A stretch of DNA of 60,000 bases from Liolophura sinensis (taxonomy: Eukaryota > Mollusca > Polyplacophora > Chitonida > Chitonidae): assembly GCF_032854445.1 (NCBI RefSeq), contig NC_088295.1:86784644-86844643 (forward strand). The letters run 5' to 3'. The position numbers were made by a program, and so were the translations under genes. Shown here one piece after another: positions 39,501-46,294 of the stretch. Numbering within the stretch: position 1 is the stretch's first letter; every line of letters starts with the position of its first letter. Below the pieces are notes generated by a model. The model saw nothing but the letters and a program-made list of their open reading frames with translations, had not been told where the DNA came from and did no database searches.

Positions 39501-42500
39501 TCTACTTGGTTAGGTTTGGAGAGAAGAGATATATGGTCTTATGTTCTTTGTTAGATGTGTAGACGGGAGAAGTATAATTAAGCTCTCACCTATTAGTTCA
39601 GCTGTGGAGTTTGCCAGCAGCGATAAACCAGCCTCTGCAGCATTTAAAACTTTCTTTGCCGTCGTGATGCCTGTGGTGAGTTTACAGTGCGTAGCCTTGA
39701 CGCGATGGTTAATAACATTACAATAAGGCCAGTGATAGAAGTAAGATGTTTTGTTCTGAAAAAGAAGAACGAAATCTTGGTACTACTTTTGTTTTTAAAG
39801 AAAGGATGGCTAATACTAGTTTGTTTTTACTGATAAAGTGAGATTTTCATCAACACAAACCTTATTAACATCAGTATAATTCTATAACACAGTCATGGAA
39901 GGAGTTAGGCTTGAAAGCATATTTTTCTCATCACTGGTGTATGTATTACAAACAGAAGACCCTTTGCCAAACACATTTTGAGAGACGATCCAATGTGGCC
40001 GGTTTTAAGTTGTACTTAACAATCTTTCAGTTATATGACGACTAGGTGTGTGTACATACATTGTGTCGTCTTGTGGCAAGGCGAGTCCATGCCCCCAGTT
40101 AAAGCTCTGCCACCACTGAAGTGTCATCAGGAACACACCAAGCATGGCATGCCAACCACATTATACTGACACCAGGTTTTAAAGGATGAACCAAATTCAA
40201 TATTTGAAATTCAACATGCATAACTCATGATGCGACGAGTCCGGTCACATGATGTCACATTTTACCACACAGATAGGGGTTTGCTTAAGTGTTCATCGGC
40301 AGCTATCCACAGCGGTTTGAGTCCGGTCACACGATCCCATATTCTATCAGACTGGTAACTGTTTTACTGTTTACCTGTTTGTCGACAACTGTCCATGGGG
40401 GGACTTGAATCCGATCACATGACCCAATATTCTACTAGACAGATGTAGGTGTTTTACCGTTTACCTGTTTGTCGGCAACTATCCATGGGGAGCTTAAATC
40501 TGGTCACATGACCCCATAATCTACAAGACAAGAAGAAGTTTGACTGTCTACCTGTTTCTCGGCAGCTATCCACAGCGGTTCAGCGTCTCGCCACCACAGA
40601 GGATCAGGCTCCACATCCATGGGGAAGTATTGTGATGTCATATCAGGGTCATACATACTGTCCGACACCATGCCGTGATATTCATTGTACAGACCTGTGT
40701 TATAAACAATAACCTGACAGACATTATACAGATCTGTGATACCCACATATTAACCTGATAGACATTGTACAGATCTGTGGCAATGCGGTCGCTGTAACTT
40801 CAAGTCCTAGCTCATGTTGGCTTCCTCTCCGGCCGTACGCAAGAAGGTCTTCCAGTAACCTGCGGATGGCCGTGGGTTTCCCCCGGCTTTGCAAGGTTTC
40901 CCCCCACCATAATGCTGGCCGGCGTCGTATAAGTGAAATATTCTTGAGTACGGCGTAAAACATCAATCAAATAATAACTAAATCAGATCTGTGTTAAAGA
41001 CAATAATCAGATAGACGATAACGTGATAGATATTGTACAAATATGTGGCATAGACAATAGCCTGGTGGACATGGTAGAGATCCCTGGTATAGACAATGAC
41101 CTGGGAGACATTGTACAGACCTGTGGTACAGAAAATGGCCTGATAGACATTGTACAGACCTGTGGTATAGACAATAACTTGTTAGACATAGTACAAACAT
41201 GTGACATACACAACAACCTGATGGACATTGTACAGATCTGTGGAATAGACAATAATCTAACAGACATTGTACAGACCTGTGGCATAGACAATAACGTGAT
41301 AGACATAGGACAAACATGTGATACAGACAATAACCTGATAGACATTGTGCAGACCTGTGATACAGACAATAACCTGATGGACATTGTACAGACCTGTGGT
41401 ACACACAATAACCTGATAGACATTGTATAAAACATGTGACGCGCTAAACATTGCTGCTGTGTGGACAATAACCTGGTCGATATTGTACAATAATGTAGTA
41501 TAGACAATAAGTGATATAAATTATACACACCTGTGGTACAGATTATAAAGCTGTAGACACAGGCGTGCAATCAGTGGTACAGACAATAACCTGTTAGATA
41601 CCGTACATAGCTGTGGTACAGTGGTAATAACGCGTCAGACATTGTTTACACCTGTCATGCAGACAGCAGCGTGCTAGACATTGCACAGATCTTTGATATA
41701 GACAACACCGTGCTAGACATTGGTACTGATCTGTTCTATAGACTATAGCGCGATAGACATTGTATTGACATGTTGTACAGACAATAACCTTCTAGACATT
41801 GTACACATCTGTGGTATAGACAGTGTACACATCTGTGGTATAGACAATAGCGTCATATGCTGTCTTTGTATTGTGTGCCTGCATATACCAAGATGCTCAG
41901 CTAAACCTGACATCTTATAAATTGCAATCTTAATCTTAATTAACTTAATGCATATTATCTAATTCTGCTTAAGCTATGGTGCTAAAGGTTGTATAAAATG
42001 CTACTATAGTTTATCCATGCGCAGTTCGTGTAGTTTGGTTCAATTATTTGCCTCCGAATTGAAGAGTGCTGGGACACTGATTGCATGTTTCTGTAACACA
42101 GACATTGATAGGTCGTGCCTAGACTGTAAATTTCTGCTCTCTTTTCTATGAACACGACTTATTTTCCAGCAGCAGCGGCAGCCCAAAACAATGGCGGTCA
42201 TGCTGGGTATGTTAGTTGATATACTGAGGAGAAAAGTGCACGCAGCATGGCTCAGCGCGAAAGTTTGAAGATCTATATTTGTTTGGTTTAAATTCTACAA
42301 ATTTACTGTGTATGTAGAAAGGAAGATCAGTGCACTCAGTGTAATCTATAGAACCTTTCACATGAGAAGTTAGAATGAACCCTAACTTAGGTATATTGAT
42401 ATGGGGCCTAATTTCATCGATTAAGTGTGACAGTTTGCCCACTATATCACTATCTTTCACGGATGCTCTTGCTGTTCTCTCTGTGATGCTGCCTTATGTA

Positions 42501-42893
42501 TCTCACACTGATAGTGACACTAATGACTTACCACCTCGCGTAATACCTATGTGCGGTGTCATCCCACTTGATGAAGATACCTTACGTCAGCTGAAATCAA
42601 TACAGCGCGTCCGCAAATACTAGCATATTGTGATGCTAACTGCTTGAGCGCGCACCTGGCCCGAGCTTACCTGTCATAAAGGTGTACTGGTTTGGGAGAG
42701 ATAGTGTAGGAAAGTCCACCATCACGTGCCGGGCTTGAACTCCCATCCTCTGAAGTTGTGGAAAGCCTCGCAAGCCTTCGCCGTGAATGTCTAAGTAGTC
42801 CCATCGGAAACCGTCCAGATAAAGGATCATTAGTGGTTTGGAACTGGCCACGTGAATCAGACTGAGTATGCAGAGACTACACAGAACGTCCAT
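33287..42893 (-). CDS. ENPP6: Gene C: ENPP6-like ectonucleotide phosphodiesterase, seven exons, probable pseudoenzyme
   Basis: Complete gene. Coding exons (plus coordinates, in transcript order): 42671-42893, 40552-40694, 39590-39755, 35079-35374, 34178-34318, 33750-33867, 33287-33504. They total 1305 nt, 434 residues plus stop, close to the usual ENPP6 length (about 440). All introns are GT-AG and phases match. Residues 1-17 are a signal peptide. Seen ligands and catalytic residues: Asp27, Ser65 (nucleophile; Ser rather than Thr is the ENPP6 state), Asp185, His189, His233, His344. Two expected residues differ: Gly232 stands where the family has a metal-binding Asp, and Asp86 where it has a phosphate-binding Asn. 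The C-terminus (about 404-434) is small residues followed by a hydrophobic stretch, as in a GPI-anchor signal. Known for the family: ENPP6 cleaves glycerophosphocholine and lysophosphatidylcholine at the cell surface. Inferred: catalysis is weak or absent, but the intact frame argues for a retained function. Confidence 0.9.
33534..33605 (+). mobile_element. Family 2 repeat fragment in intron 6 of gene C
   Basis: Short 5' piece of the element seen at 36212, sharing GTCGTACTTAACAATTTT and a following CGACGACGATATGAC. It lies between exons 6 and 7 and does not touch a splice site. Confidence 0.6.
33750..33867 (-). CDS. ENPP6: Gene C exon 6: last His metal ligand
   Basis: 118 nt, residues 324-362 plus one base. 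Contains GNHGYDNNLPDMRGFF, the family G-x-H-G-Y block with the metal ligand His344. Acceptor TGTTTTAG, donor CCAG|GTATGT. Found by reading the frame between exons 5 and 7. Pseudogene B lacks a counterpart. Confidence 0.9.
34178..34318 (-). CDS. ENPP6: Gene C exon 5
   Basis: 141 nt, residues 277-323. Contains YRKEDTPENWHF and HPRIPPIVVVAEKGW, the standard ENPP segment between the metal-site exon and the last His ligand. The acceptor follows a long T tract (TTTTTTCAG). The donor is AAAG|GTCGGT. Phase 0 at both ends. Pseudogene B lacks a counterpart. Confidence 0.92.
34588..34975 (+). mobile_element. Two SINE relics in intron 4 of gene C
   Basis: 34588-34750 matches the head and body of the main SINE (CCTCTCACTAAGGCGGTC, GTGGGAAGGTCTG, GGTTCCCTCCC). 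34795-34975 is a second relic with a weak B-box-like segment and a tail ending ATGATTATAAATGAAA. Both are strongly diverged. Confidence 0.5.
35079..35374 (-). CDS. ENPP6: Gene C exon 4: metal-site exon with Asp-to-Gly change
   Basis: 296 nt, residues 178-276. Contains GDSRAHRYG with metal ligands Asp185 and His189, then MVVSGHGITDV, where the family has S-D-H-G. Residue 232 is Gly (codon GGA at 35211-35213), while His233 is kept. It ends FLSVWPKPEKMNK. Acceptor CTGTTTCAG, donor AACAAG|GTTTGG. The acceptor and the first exon bases are duplicated just upstream as a 37-bp tandem repeat. Confidence 0.92.
35368..35441. repeat. 37-bp tandem duplication of the exon 4 acceptor of gene C
   Basis: Two copies of a 37-bp unit (35368-35404, 35405-35441) followed by a few more matching bases. 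On the minus strand each contains CTGTTTCAG|GAATTTT. The inner copy is the acceptor that keeps the frame; using the outer one would shift the frame, since 37 is not a multiple of three. Confidence 0.88.
35525..39589. repeat. 47-bp minisatellite (~80 copies) grown from the exon 3 donor of gene C
   Basis: Fills nearly all of the 4.2-kb intron 3. The plus-strand unit is about 47 bp (GGGAGAAGTGTGGGGAAGGG, then AGAGGTATGATTTAGC and TTGTACCTACT). On the minus strand a unit begins GTACAAGC or GTAAGAGC, has a CTAAATCA stretch, a C/T-rich tract, and ends CAGTAG. The copy touching exon 3 (AATAG|GTGAGAGC...) is the real donor. A ~300-bp repeat element at 36212-36509 interrupts it. There is higher-order structure: a block from 36963 is repeated from 37921. 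Confidence 0.95.
36212..36509 (+). mobile_element. SINE/MITE-like element, family 2, inserted in the 47-bp array
   Basis: About 300 bp unlike the array, starting near TGAGTGAGTGAATCC, followed by CGTACTTAACAATTTTTC, with array sequence on both sides. The same start (GTGAGTGCTTGGGG, then GTCGTACTTAACAATTTT) occurs at 33534, and a related piece at 39995. I recall similar sequence from mollusc genomes. Exact ends and duplication are unclear because the target is repetitive. Confidence 0.7.
39590..39755 (-). CDS. ENPP6: Gene C exon 3
   Basis: 166 nt, residues 123-177 plus one base. Begins NKTSYFYHWPYC and ends STAELI. It has the two Cys of the ENPP6-type C-x(n)-C segment (Cys133 and Cys146) and lines up with the B exon at 51100-51265, which is also 166 nt. 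The acceptor is a clean CTTCTTTTTCAG. The donor AATAG|GTGAGAGC is the seed of the huge 47-bp array in the following intron. Confidence 0.88.
39995..40185 (+). mobile_element. Diverged family 2 repeat in intron 2 of gene C
   Basis: Contains TTGTACTTAACAATCTTTC and TATATGACGAC near its start, and a distal ACATTATACTGACACCAGG resembling the end part of the 36212 element. More decayed than that copy. Confidence 0.5.
40231..40580. repeat. ~88-bp tandem repeat carrying the exon 2 donor of gene C
   Basis: About four copies with spacings of 82, 88 and 89 bp. On the minus strand each contains a diverged copy of the end of exon 2 (GGATAGCTGCCGA) followed, in three of them, by ACAG|GTARAC and intron sequence. 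The copy at 40552 is the functional donor. The repeat thus spans the exon-intron border. Confidence 0.9.
40552..40694 (-). CDS. ENPP6: Gene C exon 2
   Basis: 143 nt, residues 75-122, starting GLYNEYHG and ending WIAAEKQ. It matches gene A exon 2 and the family block that ends in PLW. Residue 86 is Asp (codon at 40660-40662); gene A and the family have Asn there (ANYMYD in A, SDSMYD here). Both edges lie inside tandem repeats: the first 12 coding bases belong to the 39-bp unit, and the last ~20 coding bases recur in the ~88-bp repeat. Confidence 0.9.
40695..41860. repeat. 39-bp minisatellite grown from the exon 2 acceptor of gene C
   Basis: About two dozen imperfect copies of a 39-bp unit in intron 1 of gene C, interrupted by a SINE at 40780-40984. 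Copies decay toward 41860. On the minus strand the unit runs GTCTGTACAATG...ACCACAG. The copy next to the gene is the real splice acceptor plus the first 12 bases of exon 2. Each unit therefore carries CAG|GT. Because 39 is a multiple of three, long spurious frames are open on both strands. Confidence 0.93.
40780..40984 (+). mobile_element. 5'-truncated tRNA-derived SINE inside the 39-bp array
   Basis: Matches the full SINE at 26357 from CAATGCGGTCGCTG through the body (CATAATGCTGGCC, GTCGTATAAGTGAAATATTC) to an A/T-rich tail. AGATCTGTG flanks both ends (40771-40779, 40985-40993), but the array unit also contains that word, so it is not independent proof of a target duplication. Confidence 0.8.
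42212..42623. other. Intron 1 of gene C, unique part with two overlapping open frames
   Basis: Open frames exist on both strands (minus 42212-42460, 82 residues; plus 42375-42623, 82 residues). I recognise neither and see no splice context. They may be chance frames or a transposon relic. The rest of the intron between 41860 and 42670 has no other recognisable content. Confidence 0.3.
42671..42893 (-). CDS. ENPP6: Gene C exon 1: signal peptide, first metal Asp, Ser nucleophile
   Basis: Encodes residues 1-74 plus one base of codon 75. The start is the ATG at 42893, chosen for its good context (A at -3, G at +4) and because a hydrophobic signal sequence follows at once. The metal-binding Asp27 sits in LDGFRWDY. 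The nucleophile Ser65 sits in PTLSLPNQYTFMTG. The donor reads ACAG|GTAAGC. This exon aligns along its length with exon 1 of gene A at 58317. Confidence 0.92.
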
Positions 42894-43347
42894 CTTGGAA
42901 CCCAGGCTGGGTGACAAAGATTCAGATACTCTCACTACGGTAGTATGGAGGCGATCGTTGTGTTCCGCATTGTTTATTTTACATGCCCTCGGGCAATCTT
43001 ATACTGTACAGTGTACAGCATCTCATTAAGACAAGGAAATAAGATCAAGTGTAAAAGTTCCCGCCTTTAATTCAGTTTTACGTGATATTACTTGTCCTAT
43101 GGAGATCTACGAACACAATACATGCATATGTAGCCTAAACAATAGCTCATACGGTGCAACTAAATGAAGGTGGGCACATAATTACATCAAGCGCGATTTC
43201 AGGTATGCATTTCCCCCCATAGACAGGCCCACTTACACCATCGGATGTATACAAACTATGTGTATGTGAAGATTCACGCTGCCTTCCATCGGTACACATG
43301 CACTTAACCGCCGTTATGTTTACTGAAATTTTCAGCCCGATAAAACT
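42894..43347. promoter_or_regulatory. Upstream region of gene C
   Basis: The ~450 bp before the gene C start, bounded by the TIR element. It should hold the promoter by position only; I see no convincing core element. Confidence 0.25.
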
Positions 43348-43353
43348 AATAAC

Positions 43354-44150
43354 TATTGGAACCGATAGAGGACATCTCGTTACCTCGACCTTCCTTATAC
43401 CGGATGAGGCAGCGAGGTAGCGAAGTGAGGTAGCAAGGCAGCAAAGTAAGGCAGAGAATTTATTGAATATCCCACTGCTCGTCATTGTTAGGGACTTGTC
43501 ATTATTTAACTATAGTGTCGGACACAGGAAGACCTGTTAGCAAACCTGCCGATGGTCCTTTACCGAGGGCTCTTTCTGGTTGCCGTCCACCATAATGTTG
43601 GCAGCCGTCATATAAGTGAAATACTCTTGTGCGAAGGCAACAACTGAGTAAATAAATAAATAAATAAATAAATAAATTTATTTAAATAAAGAATTTCAAC
43701 CATTAATAGGACGGACAATGATGGAAGGAAAAGCGATCGCTATATATACCCCAACAAAAGTCGTGTATCAGCAAAACCCGCAGCCCCCCCCCATACACCG
43801 CACCACCCTTTTTCACCCCAATTCGCATAGCTTCCATCACATCTCAGCTAAACAGAAGTACTGACCTAGCATCCAGCCAGGTGTCTCAAAGAATCCAAAT
43901 TACACAAGATGTACGACTCAGCCACTAAAGTCATTAATACCTGCTCATCGCCTCGTTACCTCGTCTCCATACCTCGCTGTCGATGCGAGGTAGCGATGCG
44001 AGGTAGCGAGATTATGTTAATCTCGATGCCTCGCTGTCAGGCATCGCTAACTCGCTGCCTCGTTGCCTCGCATCGCTACCTCTTTACCTCTTTACCTCGC
44101 CCTGTATTAGGAAGGTCGAGGTAACGAGATGTCATCTGTCGGCTTCCATA
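43354..44150. mobile_element. Non-autonomous TIR element with GAGGTAGCGA subterminal repeats
   Basis: Ends carry ~40-bp inverted repeats including a perfect GACATCTCGTTACCTCGACC. AATAAC flanks both ends (43348-43353, 44151-44156), a candidate 6-bp target duplication. Inside each end are many direct and inverted GAGGTAGCGA-like words. No transposase frame is present. A SINE fragment (43525-43680) is nested inside. Confidence 0.72.
43525..43680 (+). mobile_element. SINE fragment nested in the TIR element
   Basis: GACCTGTTAGCAAACCTGCC, CCACCATAATGTTGGCAGCC and a long (AAAT)n tail match the main SINE body, diverged. Confidence 0.65.
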
Positions 44151-44432
44151 AATAACGCATGTCATATCGGGGCATCGACTTTACTGTTGAACAGAAACCA
44201 GACAAACACTCTCAACTGAGGCTATCAACATTGTAATCTTAACATATTACATTACATGCACCATTGCGCCATGGATGATCACTTTGCAACACCACTGTGT
44301 AACAAGGCGCCAATGTTCTCTTAGCCCTCCGATGTGACCAACAATGTAACAGATGCTAACACTGTACACATTGGAATGTATATTATCCGGCTTCCATAGT
44401 TAAAAACGTCAGTAAGTGCGGGGGTGCGACGA

Positions 44433-44596
44433 TGGCTTTATCCGGCTTCCATAGCTTGGAGTGTTTGCTTGGTTTCCTTTCATCAGTAAGGGCGATGCTG
44501 GGATGTTGTATATAATGTTGGCTTTATCCGGCTTCCATAGCTTGGAGTGTTTGGTTGGTTTCCTTTCGTTAAGCAAGGGCGATGCTGGGATGTTGT
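44433..44596. repeat. Tandem duplication abutting exon 1 of pseudogene B
   Basis: Two copies (44433-44509 and 44519-44596, ~77 bp, start-to-start 86 bp) sharing GGCTTTATCCGGCTTCCATA and GCGATGCTGGGATGTTGT. The second copy ends exactly where homology to gene A exon 1 begins. Each holds a pyrimidine tract followed by AG. A third partial copy of the CCGGCTTCCATAG word lies near 44388. Confidence 0.8.
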
Positions 44597-44597
44597 G

Positions 44598-44741
44598 ACG
44601 GCTTCAGATGGGATTATTTCAACATACACGGCATGGGCCTCAAAGGTTTCCCCAAACTGTTCCAGATCGGCACGAAGGTGGAGTACACCGTGCTGGATTT
44701 TCCCACATTATCTTATCCCAACTACTACACCATCATGACAG
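44598..44741 (+). pseudogene. Pseudogene B, exon 1 remnant
   Basis: 144 nt differing from gene A 58423-58566 at only four sites, all synonymous third positions. It keeps the Ser nucleophile in FPTLSYPNYYTIMTG and a GTGAG donor. Homology to A starts abruptly at the GAC codon of the metal ligand; the signal-peptide part is replaced by an unrelated, tandemly duplicated sequence. Confidence 0.88.
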
Positions 44742-44863
44742 GTGAGACCGTGTTTAAATTACTTGTTTCAGTTACAAAATTAATGAAATTTATTAAGAGA
44801 GTGCAGGTTAAGATCATAAAAAAAACCAAATAACCCCAACTGGCAGTTCCTCCATTGCTACAC

Positions 44864-45058
44864 GCCGTACTCATTAATATTTCACTTCTACGACAACGGC
44901 CAGCATTATCATCAGGTGGCTGGCAGACCATCCCACGAAGGGTCAGAGAGGAAGCCAGCATTAGCCGGACTTGAACTCATAGAGACCGCATTTGTGAGAG
45001 GCTACTTGCTCATAACCCTACCATGCCACGCTAACCACATGTGCCACGAGGTCCACCA
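44864..45058 (-). mobile_element. SINE, reverse orientation, in intron 1 of pseudogene B
   Basis: In reverse: tRNA-like head (GGTTAGCGTGGCATGG, CCTCTCACAAATGCGG), B-box-like GAGTTCAAGTCCGG, body and CGTAGAAGTGAAATATTAAT. No AT-rich tail remains. Confidence 0.7.
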
Positions 45059-45310
45059 TAAATTGTGTAATTTTTACTGTTACACGTACACAAATTATAT
45101 ACCACTGTTACACATATGGATGTGGATGTATAAGTCACGGTCTGATTGTCAGTGTTAACGAATGCCACCTTGAACGTTTTTCTTTACCAGTAAGATCATC
45201 CGATAAAAGCCGTCTGATCATCTTCATATATGACTCATATAGTGAAGTTTAGCTGATTCTTTTAACTTGTCGCCATTTTTCAAGAATTTGTAACATCACT
45301 CATGATCACT

Positions 45311-45419
45311 GCCAAAGCTCTGCCCGGTTTTCTCCCACCATAATGCTGGCCGCCGTCGTATAAGTGAAATATTGTTGGGTACGGCGTAAAACACCAATGA
45401 AATAAATAAATAAATAAAA
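45311..45419 (+). mobile_element. SINE 3' fragment in intron 1 of pseudogene B
   Basis: CACCATAATGCTGGCCGCCG and GTATAAGTGAAATATTGTTG followed by an (AAAT)n tail, very similar to the full copy at 26357. Confidence 0.8.
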
Positions 45420-45485
45420 ATGCTCCAGGCGAAGGATTCAGTCAAGAAGGAAATAATGATTACCTTTGTTTTTATGTATACACAG

Positions 45486-45633
45486 GGCTGTATAACGATA
45501 TTCACGGAATGGTGGCTAACAATATGTATGACGAGGTTCGAGGCGTACAGTTTCTGTCTGGCACAACACTGGATACAACCAGTCATTCTGGTGGGATGGC
45601 GGCGACCCGCTGTGGATCACCGCTACATGACAG
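45486..45633 (+). pseudogene. Pseudogene B, exon 2 remnant with frameshift and stop
   Basis: 148 nt against 149 in gene A. Starts GLYNDIHGMVANNMYDEV in frame. One base is missing near 45572, and where A has CGA this copy has TGA (45628-45630). Splice sites are intact (ACACAG, CAG|GTCAGC). Confidence 0.9.
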
Positions 45634-46042
45634 GTCAGCATGTGCATTTTGCTTGAGGTCTACTTGATTTCACACCGGCTAGCTAACGGGCGTACGCCCT
45701 TTCTCGGTTTGGTCACTTGAATTCACCAATTTACCACTAGGTCACCAGGTCACTGGTTGAAGATAGCGGATAGGTGAATTTTAATTTGCCTGTATGCTTT
45801 TGTCATTGTGCTCACAGCAAAGTTCTACAAGCTCTACATTTGCAGTTATGGGGGAGTACAACAAACTGATCCAAACATTCGTTTATTTGCAAAACAGATG
45901 AAACCAACTCATCATTGAAAATAAAAGACGACATCTTTATTTATCGACGGATTACTTTATTTAAATGACCAGCGCAAACCGTGATTGAATTTGGTTAAGG
46001 ACAATCAAGCAGGCCCAAAAATTGGGGCTCCCGTAATTCAAC

Positions 46043-46294
46043 TTACCAGGTGTTGTGTGTACTCCATTTGTCCGTCCTGTTAGATTGTCTTGCATCCTCA
46101 CATATTCCGGGAAGGGTTTTCACAAAGCGGCAAGACAGCTGTTCTGGGGCGTAGATTTTCATGTCGCCCATGCGGCTGAACCTTTCCACGGTTGGGAGAT
46201 ATTTCATGTAGTTAGCTTGGTAGAGAAAATACTCAGCAGACAGATGAGGATGCCCCATGTTTGTTTTCCCCATATTTTCATAGTCGTAAAACAA
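46043..46294 (-). CDS. Unrecognised exon-like open frame
   Basis: An open frame of ~83 residues on the minus strand inside intron 2 of pseudogene B. It has even, protein-like composition (HPHLSAEYFLYQANYMKY, CRFVKTLPGICEDARQ) and is followed by a strong donor, CACCTG|GTAAGT at 46048-46055. The upstream side is a long T tract with no AG next to the open frame; the nearest candidate is CTGCTGAG inside it. It does not resemble ENPP. It may be an exon from another gene, possibly broken or carried in by duplication. Confidence 0.4.
   Translation of the reverse strand: MFYDYENMGKTNMGHPHLSAEYFLYQANYMKYLPTVERFSRMGDMKIYAPEQLSCRFVKTLPGICEDARQSNRTDKWSTHNTW

Noticed and set aside
41007-41570. 187-aa and 136-aa minus frames and a 135-aa plus frame
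   Set aside because: They translate the 39-bp array in intron 1 of gene C.
42671-42935. Start of gene C at 42935
   Set aside because: That upstream codon is GTG, not ATG; the ATG at 42893 has a good context and directly precedes the signal peptide.
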